From: JBMNMU01 sp050953505
Lineage (GTDB): Bacteria; Bacillota; Clostridia; Peptostreptococcales; Anaerovoracaceae
DNA length: 64,000 nucleotides
Assembly: GCA_050953505.1 (NCBI GenBank)
Contig: JBMNMU010000001.1
Location: 1,054,001-1,118,000, forward strand
Direction of reading: 5' to 3'
Shown here: in pieces, positions 16,785 through 27,081 of the stretch
How positions within the stretch are numbered: the first letter of the stretch is position 1
Layout of the letters: each line of letters opens with the position of its first letter
Notes under the pieces: model-generated
What the model was told of the DNA's origin: nothing
Databases searched by the model: none
What the model saw: only the letters and a program-made list of their open reading frames with translations
Position numbers and translations under genes: made by a program

Positions 16785-17927
16785 TTACTTATTTTTCTTT
16801 GGATCTGAAAAATCATCGTCCCATTCAAAACTTTTTACTAAATCTCGTTTTACATTTTTCCTGTGAGCTGCGTAGAGCTGTGTAGTGGTCACATTCTCAT
16901 GATCCAGCAAGGCTTGTACGTCATAAATGGAATTCCCCCTTCCAATCAATGATGTTGCAGCAGTAGCTCTCAGCTTATGAGGGCTATATCCACTCTCTTG
17001 TGAAGTTGAAAGGCCTATGGCTGTATATTTTTTAACCATTTCTCTAATCTGCCTCTCCGTCATACGTTTTCGCTGAAGAGAGAGGAACAAAGCATCCCGA
17101 TGCTCTTCAGGTATAGATTCGTCATTATAACGTTCCTCATTAATATAAGCAGTTAAGGCTTTTTCAGTTGTATGGTTAAGAGGCATGACAGATTCCTTCC
17201 CTCTTTTTCTATAAATTATAATTTCTCCTCGATTAAAATTTATAGAAGAAATGTTTAATTGCTGAAGCTCTGATAATCTTAGCCCGTAAGTTAAAAACAA
17301 GATAAGAATTGCTTTATCTCTTTTTTTTGTTTTTTCCCAATATTCCCGTTGCTTATTGGTTAGATGTGTACCGTTAGTCACAGCATCTAACATACGCATC
17401 ACTTCGTCATCCTGGAGCGCTTTTATTTCCCTTTCACCAGCCTTTGGAAGCTTGATAGGGTCAAATGCATCAGTAATATTCATCTTTAACAATTCATCCC
17501 TATATAGATTCTTAAACATTACAGAAAGGGAAGCTTTCTTTCTAGCAAGGGACTTATTTGCGTTTTCATAAACAACAATTGAATCTTCTGTTTCTTTTTT
17601 ATATCTTCTGCAATAATCAAGAAATATATTTACATCTACAGCCTTTATTTGTTGAAATTCATCTAAGGTTATTTCCCTGGGAATAGAGGCTTCCGTTAGG
17701 TCTGTTTCCTGGATGAGATATTCCAAAAAGAACTTTATATCCTGTAGATAAGCAAGGCGGGTCATGGGCAGAACACTTCCCTTTAAGTAAGTAAAAAAGC
17801 CGTTTAAGAAGCTTGGAAGTTCTTTTTGAATAGCCAGGCATTTTTCAATTGTCTCATGCTCTTTCAACAATATATTGCTAGGCTTATCACTTTTATTATG
17901 AACTTTTATTTCCTTCTTATTATTCAT
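16785..17927 (-). CDS. Tyrosine recombinase (XerC/XerD-like)
   Basis: A 380-aa site-specific recombinase. Residues about 35-150 form the SAM-like DNA-binding domain. The catalytic domain has Arg in LTYGLRLSEL, His-x2-Arg in SPHKLRATAAT, a second His in LLDHENVTTTQ and the nucleophile Tyr in TTQLYAAH, so it is probably active. It begins 20 bp after miaA on the same strand, in a spot where Firmicutes often have hfq. No attachment-site repeats or cargo genes are visible, so it looks like a resident, operon-embedded recombinase and not an integrase of a recent element. Confidence 0.9.
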   Translation of the reverse strand: MNNKKEIKVHNKSDKPSNILLKEHETIEKCLAIQKELPSFLNGFFTYLKGSVLPMTRLAYLQDIKFFLEYLIQETDLTEASIPREITLDEFQQIKAVDVNIFLDYCRRYKKETEDSIVVYENANKSLARKKASLSVMFKNLYRDELLKMNITDAFDPIKLPKAGEREIKALQDDEVMRMLDAVTNGTHLTNKQREYWEKTKKRDKAILILFLTYGLRLSELQQLNISSINFNRGEIIIYRKRGKESVMPLNHTTEKALTAYINEERYNDESIPEEHRDALFLSLQRKRMTERQIREMVKKYTAIGLSTSQESGYSPHKLRATAATSLIGRGNSIYDVQALLDHENVTTTQLYAAHRKNVKRDLVKSFEWDDDFSDPKKNK

Positions 17928-17947
17928 ATTTGCCCTTTCTTTTTTTA

Positions 17948-18880
17948 TTAAATCAATTTTTCTTCAATGTACTCACATAAGGAATCAATTGCGCCTTCAT
18001 CTGATTCAAAATCAGAAATATTTATCCACTTTATGTCATCGTAACGTCTAAACCACGTCAACTGTCTCTTTGCATAATGTCGGGTGTTTTTCTTTATCTT
18101 CTCAATCGCTTCGTCTAAACTGTATTCCCCATGGATATGTCCAATCATTTCCTTATATCCGATGCCTTTCATAGAAATATGAGCTTCTGTAAGTCCATGA
18201 TCTAAAAGCATTTTTATCTCATTAAGGAGCCCAGCTTCAACTAACTGATCTACCCTTTTATTTATTCTATCATAAAGTTCTGCACGATTTCGTGTTAAAC
18301 AAGTCAAAATACAACGGTAATCAGAGGTTTTAACAAAGGATTCCTGGAACTCTTTCATTCCTTCTCCCGTCGTTTTCACAACTTCTATGGCACGAATCAC
18401 CTTCTTAATATTATTAGGGTGGATTCTAGCTGCACTTTTAGGATCTAGGCGGCGAAGCTTATCATGAACATACTCATTGCCAAATTCAATGGCTTCCTTC
18501 TCCAATTTTTCTCGAAATCCCTTCTTCCTTGGTATAACGGAAAAATCCATATCATAAACCAAGGAATTGATATAAAGCCCTGTTCCTCCAGAAATAATAG
18601 GTATTTTGCTATCTTGTTGAATTTCTCGAATATGTTGTTTTGCAAGCTTTTGATATTCAGCAACAGAAAAGGAGTCCCTTGGGCCGATGACATCTACCAA
18701 ATGGTGCTTCGCCATAGCAAGCTCCTCTTTAGTTGGTTTGGCGCTTCCAATATCCATCATTTTATAAATCTGCATGGAATCTGCAGAGACAATTTCTCCA
18801 TTAAAATGCTTTGCTACTGCGATAGCAAATTTTGTTTTACCTACAGCAGTAGGCCCCGCAATAAAAATTACTGAATCCAT
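17948..18880 (-). CDS. miaA: tRNA dimethylallyltransferase
   Basis: Adds an isopentenyl group to A37 of tRNAs that read UNN codons, using DMAPP. The 310-aa protein has the P-loop GPTAVGKTKFAI, the substrate motif DSMQIYK and GGTGLYINSLVYDMDF, and a C-terminal NTRHYAKRQLTWFRR. It sits in the conserved order mutS-mutL-miaA. DMAPP supply may come from the same gene run, which includes dxs and ispA. AAAGGAAG precedes the start. Confidence 0.97.
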   Translation of the reverse strand: MDSVIFIAGPTAVGKTKFAIAVAKHFNGEIVSADSMQIYKMMDIGSAKPTKEELAMAKHHLVDVIGPRDSFSVAEYQKLAKQHIREIQQDSKIPIISGGTGLYINSLVYDMDFSVIPRKKGFREKLEKEAIEFGNEYVHDKLRRLDPKSAARIHPNNIKKVIRAIEVVKTTGEGMKEFQESFVKTSDYRCILTCLTRNRAELYDRINKRVDQLVEAGLLNEIKMLLDHGLTEAHISMKGIGYKEMIGHIHGEYSLDEAIEKIKKNTRHYAKRQLTWFRRYDDIKWINISDFESDEGAIDSLCEYIEEKLI

Positions 18881-18921
18881 ATAATATAACTTCCTTTATA
18901 CCATTTTATCCAAAACATGCC

Positions 18922-20802
18922 CTATACTCTCTTAAACATTTTATCAAGCTCATTTTTACTCAACTTAATCAAAGTAGGTCTGCCATGAGGACAAGATGTG
19001 GGGTTTTTTGTCTGCCTTAGATCTCTTATCAGTGTATCCATTTCCTTCATATCTAAAATATCGTTAGCTTTAATAGCTTCTTGACAGGCTTTAGAAATGA
19101 TTTTTTCCAATCTTGTCTGATTATTTATTTCCACTTCATCAATATTATCTACCAAATAATCAATAAAATCTCTAGCTTCTTTTAATTCCATGAAAAAAGG
19201 AATAGCTTTTACGATATAAGCATTTACCCCAAACGGCTCGACATCATAGCCTAATTTATGAAGAAATGCTAACCAATTGGATTCTTCATTGGTGACAGCA
19301 TACGGCACATGAAATATAAAAGGAGTAAGAATGGGCTGCTGCATTTTATCTTCCTTTTGATATTGCTCTAAAAGTTTTTCATATAAAATTCTTTCGTGGG
19401 CAGCATGCTGATCCAGCATGTAAAGAAAATCGCCATCCTGTGCGATAATATAGGTGCCAAAAACAGATCCCATAATGGTAAGAGATTCGAAAATCAAATC
19501 TATGTCTTGGGTACTATTATTTGTCGGCTCCGGCTCCACAGGAGGATTCTCAATCTTTGATTCACTGCTATTTGATTCATAACTGTTTCTATTCTCATTA
19601 ATTAGAACCTTCCCTTGCCGTAAATAAGGTAGCGCTATACTACCCTTCGTATCATCTTTTTCCTGTGCCTGAAAGCCTGATTCCTCGGAACGCATGGTTG
19701 ACAATATGTGTTTTATGTCAACTTGCTCTTCCTTGCTAGGGTTTTCTATTGGTTTCTCATTTTTGAATAGTTTATCCTGGTTAATTTCTATAATCCCATC
19801 CAAGGTATTTAAATGCTTACTTATGGCTGAGACAATAAAATCCTGCACTTTATTCTCATCTTCAAAGCGTACTTCTTTTTTGTGGGGGTGTATATTAACA
19901 TCTAATTTATCTGGGGGTACTTGAAGAAATATAAACACTATAGGATATCTTCCCTCAAAAACCTTTTCACGATACGCTTCTCTTACAGCTTTTTCTAATA
20001 GCTTGCTGCTGATATTTCTGCCATTAACAAAGAAAATTTGATTTTTTCTATTACTTTTCGTATATCCGGGATTTGATATATACGCCTCTAAGGTAAGACC
20101 ATCTCCTTCTGCCTTGAAATGGATCAGCTGTTCCCCCATTTCTTTGCTATGGATAGTCAGGATATTGGAATAGATATCACCCTTCCCCGGTGTTGAAAAT
20201 AATATATTTCCATTATTGATTAATCTTATGCGAATAAAAGGATATGCCAATGCCATCTTTGAAATAAAATCAATGATTAGGGTACTTTCTGTTGAATCCG
20301 CTTTCATAAATTTCAGCCTTGCCGGTGTATTATAAAACAAATCCTCTACAATGATTGTCGTTCCATCAGGGCAGCCAATAGGAGTTTTTTCAACAATAGC
20401 ACCACCTTCTACCCTGACTTTTATTCCACTGCTATCATCCTTGGTTTTCGTAATCAGTTCAGTTCGGGATACTGCAGCAATGCTGGCTAAGGCTTCACCG
20501 CGAAAGCCTAGGCTGGTAATACTGTCTAAATCCTTGGCCTGGTGAATCTTACTTGTTGCATGACGTTTGAAGGCTAGTTCTACATCCTCTTTTACAATGC
20601 CAAATCCATTATCTGTAACCCTGATATAGGTTTTCCCGCCGCTTTTTATTTCAACTATTATTGAGGTGGACCCTGCATCTATAGAATTTTCCACAAGCTC
20701 CTTTACAATAGATAAAGGCCTGTCCACCACTTCGCCTGCAGCAATTTTGTCTGCTACTTCTTTTTCCAGCTCTATTATTTTATTTCTATGTAAGTGTTCC
20801 AT
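18922..20802 (-). CDS. mutL: DNA mismatch repair protein MutL
   Basis: Links mismatch recognition by MutS to strand nicking. The 626-aa protein has the GHKL ATPase motifs KIAAGEVVDRPLSIVKELVE, DNGFGI and GFRGEALASI. A charged linker spans roughly 340-440. The C-terminal domain carries the endonuclease motif DQHAAHERILYE and CPHGRPTL, so, as in most MutH-less bacteria, MutL should nick DNA itself. The gene starts 8 bp after mutS, with GAGG upstream. Confidence 0.97.
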   Translation of the reverse strand: MEHLHRNKIIELEKEVADKIAAGEVVDRPLSIVKELVENSIDAGSTSIIVEIKSGGKTYIRVTDNGFGIVKEDVELAFKRHATSKIHQAKDLDSITSLGFRGEALASIAAVSRTELITKTKDDSSGIKVRVEGGAIVEKTPIGCPDGTTIIVEDLFYNTPARLKFMKADSTESTLIIDFISKMALAYPFIRIRLINNGNILFSTPGKGDIYSNILTIHSKEMGEQLIHFKAEGDGLTLEAYISNPGYTKSNRKNQIFFVNGRNISSKLLEKAVREAYREKVFEGRYPIVFIFLQVPPDKLDVNIHPHKKEVRFEDENKVQDFIVSAISKHLNTLDGIIEINQDKLFKNEKPIENPSKEEQVDIKHILSTMRSEESGFQAQEKDDTKGSIALPYLRQGKVLINENRNSYESNSSESKIENPPVEPEPTNNSTQDIDLIFESLTIMGSVFGTYIIAQDGDFLYMLDQHAAHERILYEKLLEQYQKEDKMQQPILTPFIFHVPYAVTNEESNWLAFLHKLGYDVEPFGVNAYIVKAIPFFMELKEARDFIDYLVDNIDEVEINNQTRLEKIISKACQEAIKANDILDMKEMDTLIRDLRQTKNPTSCPHGRPTLIKLSKNELDKMFKRV

Positions 20803-20810
20803 ATAAACCT

Positions 20811-23429
20811 CTATTTTTCAGCAGCTTCTTTTAATTCTTCCAGTATTCCAAAGGCCTGAGATGGGGTAATATTCATTAGATCTAGACCTTTTAGACGTTC
20901 TACCACAGGATTAGGTGCAAAATCAAAAAATGAAATCTGCTGTGCTTCCTCTTTCAAATCAGTAACCTGTGCATCCTCATAATCCCCATACTTTTCTAAA
21001 TCAAAGGAAGCTCCACTATCCTCCAGTTCTGATAGCTTTTCCTCAGCTCTTTCCAGCAAGGAGCTTGGGACACCAGCCAGCTTCGCTACATGAATACCGT
21101 AGCTACGACTTGCACTGCCTTGGACAATTTTATGAAGAAAAATGATATTTCCATCCTTCTCCTGTACATCAACATTTAGATTTACTAATCCCTTCATAAA
21201 CCCTTCTAGGGATGTTAGCTCATGATAATGGGTAGCAAACATGGTTCTGATCCTATTATTATTACATAAATATTCTACAACGGCCCACGCAATGGAGAGA
21301 CCATCATAAGTACTGGTTCCTCTACCTATCTCATCTAATATAATCAAGCTTTTATCTGTGGCTGTGTTTAATATATAGGCTAATTCACTCATTTCAACGA
21401 AAAAAGTACTTTGGCCCTGTGCAAGATTGTCAGACGCTCCTATTCGCGTATAAATTCTATCCACAATTCCGATAACGGCGGCTTCTGCAGGCACAAAACA
21501 GCCCGCCTGAGCCATTAATACAATAAGAGCATTTTGTCTCATGTATGTTGATTTTCCCGCCATATTCGGTCCGGTTATCAAAAGTAAACTAGAATCCCTT
21601 TTATCTATGTAGGTATCATTAGAAACGAAAATGCCATCCTGAATGGTTTGTTCTATAACAGGATGACGGCCTTTTTCAATTCTTATAACATCGCCGTCAT
21701 TGACGATAGGCTTCACATAGCCAAGCTTACTGCCCACCTCTGCATAAGAAGCTAAGACATCGAGTATGGCAATAGCTGCTGATGTTCTCTGAATTATAGC
21801 CATAAAATCCTTAATAGAATTTCTCATCTCAACGAATAGCTCGTATTCCATTTGATTGATCTTAGCTTCAGCATTGAGAACGGTGGATTCTACCTCTTTC
21901 AGCTCCGAAGTAATATAGCGCTCACAGTTTGCTAGGGTCTGTTTTCTAGTGTAGTTTTCGGGTACTAGATGATAATAGGATTTGGTCACTTCTATGTAAT
22001 ATCCGAAGACTTTATTAAATCCAACCTTTAAGGATTTAATACCCGTTCGTTCCTTTTCACTACCTTCTAACCCAGCAATCCAATCCTGCCCTTCTTTGAT
22101 AGAGCTCTTTAATTTATCTAATTCATTTGAATAGCCTTCTTTTATTATGCCTCCCTCTTTAATGGTAAAAGGCGGGTCTTCCGCAATAGCCTGGTCGATT
22201 AATGTATATATTTCTTCTAGAGAATCTATCTGTCCCTCTAATTCCTCCAATAAAGAGACTCCGCAACCCCTAAGATCATTCTTAATTTCTGGCATGGCTT
22301 GAATAGAATTCCTCAAGGCAATCAAATCTCTTGCGTTGGCATTTCCACATGCTATCCTACCAGTGAGACGCTCTAAATCATAAATATTTTTCAAATTTTC
22401 TCTTAAGTTATTTCTTAGAAGTATCTCATCTGTTAAAAGCTCTACAGCATCTAAACGCCTTTGAATTTCCTGAAGTTGATTTAATGGTTCCCGAAGCCAC
22501 TGTTTCAGCTTTCTGGAGCCCATGGCCGTATTTGTTTTATCTAATATTCCCAGTAAGGATCCTTGCACTTTCTTTTCGAAAAGTGTCTCTGTCAACTCAA
22601 GATTTTTAATGGTGGCCTTATCAAGAGACATATGTCCAGCAGTATCATACACCTTTAATAGTGAAAGATGGGCAAGGTCCTGTTTTTGTGTTTCTGAAAG
22701 ATATGAAAGCAATGCACCTAATGCCCTTGTAGCATTAGGGAGTTCTTCAAGGCCCAATCCTTTTAAGGATTGTAGGTTAAATTGTCGCAGGATGAATTTT
22801 TCCGAATGGTGAATACTAAAGTAGTTTTCGTTTAGTAGGCTTAAATAAGCACCTAATATGCGAATATCTTCCTGGAGACCTTCAAGTTGAAGATGGTCGT
22901 TGGCAATGACCTCCCGTGCTCGAATCTTAACCAGCTCATTGATCAATCCATCAGTGTATCTTGGTCCGGTAAGCTCTGTAGTACTAATCTCCCCTGTGGA
23001 AATATCACAGAAGGCTATTCCTGCACCTGATTCGTCTATGTATACAGATGCCAGATAATTATTTTCTTTTTCGTTAAGCATGGTGTGGCTTAAGACTGTT
23101 CCTGGTGTTATGATTTTTACCACGTCACGTTTTACGATTCCTTTGGCTGTAGAAGGATCCTCTATTTGCTCACAGATGGCTACTTTATAACCCTTTTCAA
23201 TTAATTTTGCAATATAGGAATCTGCAGCATGATACGGAACACCACACATAGGCGCTTTTTCTTCCTTGCCATAATTCCTTCCCGTTAGGGTGATTTCTAG
23301 TTCTTTTGAAGCGATAATTGCATCATCAAAAAACATCTCATAAAAATCACCTAATCGAAAGAATAAAATACAATCCTTGTATTTTTCCTTGATATCCATA
23401 TATTGCTGCATCATCGGTGTTAGTTTCAT
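20811..23429 (-). CDS. mutS: DNA mismatch repair protein MutS
   Basis: Recognises base mismatches. At 872 aa it is a full MutS1. The mismatch-wedge motif FFRLGDFYEMF is near residue 25, the Walker A GPNMAGKSTYMRQNA near 615-625, Walker B LIILDEIGRGTSTYDG follows, and MFATHYHELTSLE closes the ATPase core. The C-terminal ISFFDFAPNPVVERL region is the usual beta-clamp/tetramer tail. AGAGGGCAC precedes the ATG. It is cotranscribed with mutL and lies 35 bp after tlyA. Confidence 0.98.
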   Translation of the reverse strand: MKLTPMMQQYMDIKEKYKDCILFFRLGDFYEMFFDDAIIASKELEITLTGRNYGKEEKAPMCGVPYHAADSYIAKLIEKGYKVAICEQIEDPSTAKGIVKRDVVKIITPGTVLSHTMLNEKENNYLASVYIDESGAGIAFCDISTGEISTTELTGPRYTDGLINELVKIRAREVIANDHLQLEGLQEDIRILGAYLSLLNENYFSIHHSEKFILRQFNLQSLKGLGLEELPNATRALGALLSYLSETQKQDLAHLSLLKVYDTAGHMSLDKATIKNLELTETLFEKKVQGSLLGILDKTNTAMGSRKLKQWLREPLNQLQEIQRRLDAVELLTDEILLRNNLRENLKNIYDLERLTGRIACGNANARDLIALRNSIQAMPEIKNDLRGCGVSLLEELEGQIDSLEEIYTLIDQAIAEDPPFTIKEGGIIKEGYSNELDKLKSSIKEGQDWIAGLEGSEKERTGIKSLKVGFNKVFGYYIEVTKSYYHLVPENYTRKQTLANCERYITSELKEVESTVLNAEAKINQMEYELFVEMRNSIKDFMAIIQRTSAAIAILDVLASYAEVGSKLGYVKPIVNDGDVIRIEKGRHPVIEQTIQDGIFVSNDTYIDKRDSSLLLITGPNMAGKSTYMRQNALIVLMAQAGCFVPAEAAVIGIVDRIYTRIGASDNLAQGQSTFFVEMSELAYILNTATDKSLIILDEIGRGTSTYDGLSIAWAVVEYLCNNNRIRTMFATHYHELTSLEGFMKGLVNLNVDVQEKDGNIIFLHKIVQGSASRSYGIHVAKLAGVPSSLLERAEEKLSELEDSGASFDLEKYGDYEDAQVTDLKEEAQQISFFDFAPNPVVERLKGLDLMNITPSQAFGILEELKEAAEK

Positions 23430-23464
23430 AAGTGCCCTCTGCTCTCTATTCTATAATTATCCTA

Positions 23465-24271
23465 TCATTGAGTTAATTGTTGATGGGATTCCATCACTAC
23501 TTCCGTTATACTTATTATCTCATCTTCATTTTGTTCCCGTGTAAGGTAAAATAAATATTCTATGTTTCCTTTAGCCCCTGTCATAGGTGAGTAGGTCAAT
23601 CCACTTAGGTAAAGACCACATTCTTCAGCATAGGCCTTAACATTTTCTATTACTTGAATATGCACCTTTGAATCCCTGACAATCCCTTTTTTACCCACTT
23701 GTTCTCTTCCTGCTTCAAACTGAGGTTTTACTAAGCAGACCATGCTACCATTCTCCGATAGTAGCTTCTCGGCCACAGGAAATACAAGTTTAAGGGATAT
23801 GAAGGAAACATCGATGCTTATAAAATCTGCTTTTTCTTTAATCGTTTCAGTATCTAGGTAGCGAATATTGATCTTTTCCATATTTACTACTCTAGAATCA
23901 TTTCTTAACTTCCAGTCCAGCTGTCCGTAACCTACATCAATAGAGTAAACCTTTTTCGCACCATTCTTTAGCATGCAATCTGTGAATCCGCCAGTTGAAG
24001 CGCCAATGTCCACAGCAATAGCCTGGTTAAGATTCAGATTAAATGTCTCTATGGCCTTGGCAAGTTTTAAGCCACCCCTGCTTACATAAGGGCAAGTGTC
24101 CTCTTTTATAAAGATGTCTGCTTCTTCACTTATGGCCGTTCCGGCCTTATCTACTCTTTCTCCATCTACATAAACAATGCCCGCCATTATTGCACCTTTC
24201 GCCCGTTCTCTGGATTGAAAGTAGCCTCGGTTCACTAATACAATATCAAGCCTTTCTTTCAAGAAGGTCAC
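23465..24271 (-). CDS. tlyA: TlyA-family rRNA 2'-O-methyltransferase
   Basis: A 268-aa protein with an N-terminal S4 RNA-binding domain (RLDIVLVNRGYFQSRERAKG) and a Rossmann methyltransferase domain (AVDIGASTGGFTDCMLKNGA, then VYSIDVGYGQLDWKLRND). Mycobacterial TlyA methylates 16S and 23S rRNA; some members are called hemolysin A. The start is GTG 24271 inside the last codons of dxs (26-bp overlap), with AAAGGG upstream. The dxs-tlyA link is common in Firmicutes. Confidence 0.92.
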   Translation of the reverse strand: MTFLKERLDIVLVNRGYFQSRERAKGAIMAGIVYVDGERVDKAGTAISEEADIFIKEDTCPYVSRGGLKLAKAIETFNLNLNQAIAVDIGASTGGFTDCMLKNGAKKVYSIDVGYGQLDWKLRNDSRVVNMEKINIRYLDTETIKEKADFISIDVSFISLKLVFPVAEKLLSENGSMVCLVKPQFEAGREQVGKKGIVRDSKVHIQVIENVKAYAEECGLYLSGLTYSPMTGAKGNIEYLFYLTREQNEDEIISITEVVMESHQQLTQ

Positions 24272-26120
24272 ACACCCTTTCTGCGATACTATCTGAATCT
24301 AAACCATACAATTTGAATAATTCCTCTGTACTACCCTGTTGGATAAACTGATCAGGCCAGCCAATCATCTCCAGCTTTACATCTGTAATCTTTTCTTCCC
24401 CTAGCAAAGCGGCAACCTTCATACCAAATCCACCCTCAAGAACATTATCTTCCATGGTAAGGACACACTTATACCTTTTTGTTGCCCTTAGGATCGTTTC
24501 TTGATCTAGTGGTTTAACAAATCTTACATTAATTAAGCCGGCTGATATTCCTTTTAACTGAAGCTTCTTGCAAACCTCCAGACCGGTTTCTACCATTTTC
24601 CCAACTGCCAAAATAACAAGGTCACTGCCCTCTTTAAGGACCTCACTGCGTCCGTCTAGGGTAATATCCTGTTCCATACCAAAATCATAAGCATCTCCCC
24701 GTGGATACCTGATAGCACATGGACCTTCAAGAGTCAGGGCGTATTCCGTCATGGCGGCCAATTCTTTTCCGTCCTTAGGCGCCATAACAGTTATATTGGG
24801 CATTAGGTTTAGATAGGACAAATCAAAAACCCCATGATGAGTTTCACCATCGGCTCCCACGTTTCCCGCACGATCGATTGCGAAAACCACCGGAAGCTTT
24901 TGCATGCATACATCAATCAATATTTGATCGAAGGCTCTTTGAAGAAAGGTGGAGTAAATGGCTACTACCGGCTTATAACCGCTAGCGGCCAAACCAGCAG
25001 CAAAAGTCACAGCATGTGCTTCCGCGATACATGCATCAAAAACTCTATTGGGAAATTTTGTAGCAAACTTTTTCAAGCCGGTTGCTTCTAGCATGGCAGC
25101 CGTAATAGCTACTACCTTTGGGTTTTTATGCCCTAGCTGAACCATCTTATTTCCAAAAACCTGAGAATAGCTTAAGGTTTCTGATTGATTCAATATATTG
25201 CCAGTGTTAGGCTCAAATGGACCCACACCGTGAAATTTAGCCGGATTGTTCTCTGCATTCCGATAGCCCTTTCCCTTTTTAGTGATTGCATGAATAAGGA
25301 CAGGTTCTTCCATCATTTTAGCAAGATTCAAGGCCTCAATTAAATCACCAATATCATGGCCATCAATAGGACCAAAATATTTAAATCCTAACTCTTCAAA
25401 GATAGCACCGGGTACTATGGCATATTTAACAGAATCTCTAATGTGCTCTATGCCTGAAACAATATTTTCTCCTACACCGGGGATTCTTTTTAGATTTTTC
25501 TTTATTTGTTTCTTTATCTCTAAATAGGCTTGGGAAGTTCGCAATCTACTGAGATGTTGTGACATACCTCCAGAATTTTTAGATATAGACATTTCATTGT
25601 CGTTGAGAATGACAATCATCTTAGATTTAGAAGCACCAGCATTATTTAAGGCCTCATAAGCCATGCCCCCCGTAAGGGCTCCGTCACCAATAACGGCAAT
25701 CACAGAATAGTCCTCACCGCTTAAATCCCTGGAAGCTGCATACCCCATGGCTGCAGAGATTGAGTTGCTACTGTGACCTGTGTCAAACATATCATGAGGG
25801 CTTTCCTCTCTTTTAGGAAAGCCGCTCAACCCCCCCAAGCAGCGAAGGTTATCAAAACAATGAGCCCTCCCAGTCAAAATTTTATGTATATAAGACTGAT
25901 GGCCCACATCCCAGATGATCTTATCATAAGGACTATTAAAAACCTTATGCAAAGCAATGGATAATTCCACTACCCCAAGATTGGAGGCTAAATGGCCACC
26001 GGTTTTAGATACTTTTTCAATAAGAAAATCCCTAATTTCATAGGAGAGAAGGTCCATCTCTCTCTCTGTCATATTTTTCAAGTCTTCAGGGAAATTATAA
26101 TCAATAAGTTTACTTTTCAT
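24246..26120 (-). CDS. dxs: 1-deoxy-D-xylulose-5-phosphate synthase
   Basis: First step of the MEP isoprenoid pathway: pyruvate plus glyceraldehyde-3-phosphate to DXP, with thiamine diphosphate. The 624-aa protein shows GGHLASNLGVVELSIALH, the ThDP motif VIGDGALTGGMAYEALNNAG with DNEMSIS, and the transketolase centre FAIDRAGNVGADGETHHG. It is full length. It precedes ispA's product in the pathway and sits directly downstream of ispA. AAAGGAGC lies upstream of the ATG. Confidence 0.98.
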   Translation of the reverse strand: MKSKLIDYNFPEDLKNMTEREMDLLSYEIRDFLIEKVSKTGGHLASNLGVVELSIALHKVFNSPYDKIIWDVGHQSYIHKILTGRAHCFDNLRCLGGLSGFPKREESPHDMFDTGHSSNSISAAMGYAASRDLSGEDYSVIAVIGDGALTGGMAYEALNNAGASKSKMIVILNDNEMSISKNSGGMSQHLSRLRTSQAYLEIKKQIKKNLKRIPGVGENIVSGIEHIRDSVKYAIVPGAIFEELGFKYFGPIDGHDIGDLIEALNLAKMMEEPVLIHAITKKGKGYRNAENNPAKFHGVGPFEPNTGNILNQSETLSYSQVFGNKMVQLGHKNPKVVAITAAMLEATGLKKFATKFPNRVFDACIAEAHAVTFAAGLAASGYKPVVAIYSTFLQRAFDQILIDVCMQKLPVVFAIDRAGNVGADGETHHGVFDLSYLNLMPNITVMAPKDGKELAAMTEYALTLEGPCAIRYPRGDAYDFGMEQDITLDGRSEVLKEGSDLVILAVGKMVETGLEVCKKLQLKGISAGLINVRFVKPLDQETILRATKRYKCVLTMEDNVLEGGFGMKVAALLGEEKITDVKLEMIGWPDQFIQQGSTEELFKLYGLDSDSIAERVCDLLERKA

Positions 26121-26169
26121 ATAAGATAGTGCTCCTTTAATACTATGCTAAAGATCTTTCCCCATCCTC

Positions 26170-27066
26170 TCACTTGACTCTTACAGCTAAGTTTTGAGCC
26201 AGCTCGACGAAAATTTCAGCATTATCATAATAGGGCTCCATGACCTTAATAGCATTATTTGTTAGCTCTATTACCTTTTCTTTAGATTCTTCCGTCCCAA
26301 ATAAACATGGAAATGTAGATTTATTACTGCTTGCATCTGCGCCTGTCCTTTTGCCTATCTCATTTTCGTCCCCTTCGATGTCTAGAATATCATCAACAAT
26401 CTGGAAGGCTAATCCTATATTTTCACCGTAATCCGTAAGGTGGCACAAAACCTCTTCGTCAGCGCCAGCGATAAACGCCCCGGCCCTTATTGAAGAAGTA
26501 ATTAATGCTGCAGTTTTATTTAAATGTATATAATAAAGCATTTCGCTGGTGCATTTTTTTGTTGCTGCTTCAAGATCTGCAATCTGCCCTGCTATCATTC
26601 CCCTGCACCCAGCACCCTTTGAAATTTCGTTAGTAGCCCTGACTCTTCTTTTTAATTCCTCGAATTGATCGAAATAGAGAAGCATATCCTTATTCATGGC
26701 TTCAAAGGCAGATGTGAGAAGTCCATCTCCTGCAAGGATGGCAACCCCTTCTCCAAATACCTTGTGGTTCGTAGGCTTGCCTCTACGTAAATCATCGTTA
26801 TCCATGGCAGGCAAATCATCATGAATTAGAGAGTAGGTATGAATATATTCTATGGCACAAGCATAAGGAAGAGCTTGCTCCACTTGTCCACCACAAAAAT
26901 CACAAGCAGCCAACAATAAAGTTGGGCGTAAAAGTTTTCCTCCAGCTGTCAAGCTATAGCGCATAGAGTCATATAAAGTTATACTCTTATCATCAATTTC
27001 AGGTAGGAAATACAGAAGATGCTCTTCAACCATATCTTTAAACCTTAAATAATCTTTATTGGTCAT
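26170..27066 (-). CDS. ispA: Polyprenyl (farnesyl/geranyl) diphosphate synthase
   Basis: A 298-aa short-chain trans-prenyltransferase that condenses IPP with allylic diphosphates. The first aspartate-rich motif is LIHDDLPAMDNDDLRRG and the second is QIVDDILDIEGD; KxxKTAALI-type residues appear in HLNKTAALITSSIRAGA. The two-residue insertion in the first motif (DDLPAMD) is the bacterial FPP synthase type. It lies between xseB and dxs, the standard order. AGGAGGGAAG precedes the start. Confidence 0.94.
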   Translation of the reverse strand: MTNKDYLRFKDMVEEHLLYFLPEIDDKSITLYDSMRYSLTAGGKLLRPTLLLAACDFCGGQVEQALPYACAIEYIHTYSLIHDDLPAMDNDDLRRGKPTNHKVFGEGVAILAGDGLLTSAFEAMNKDMLLYFDQFEELKRRVRATNEISKGAGCRGMIAGQIADLEAATKKCTSEMLYYIHLNKTAALITSSIRAGAFIAGADEEVLCHLTDYGENIGLAFQIVDDILDIEGDENEIGKRTGADASSNKSTFPCLFGTEESKEKVIELTNNAIKVMEPYYDNAEIFVELAQNLAVRVK

Positions 27067-27081
27067 ACTTCAACTTCCCTC

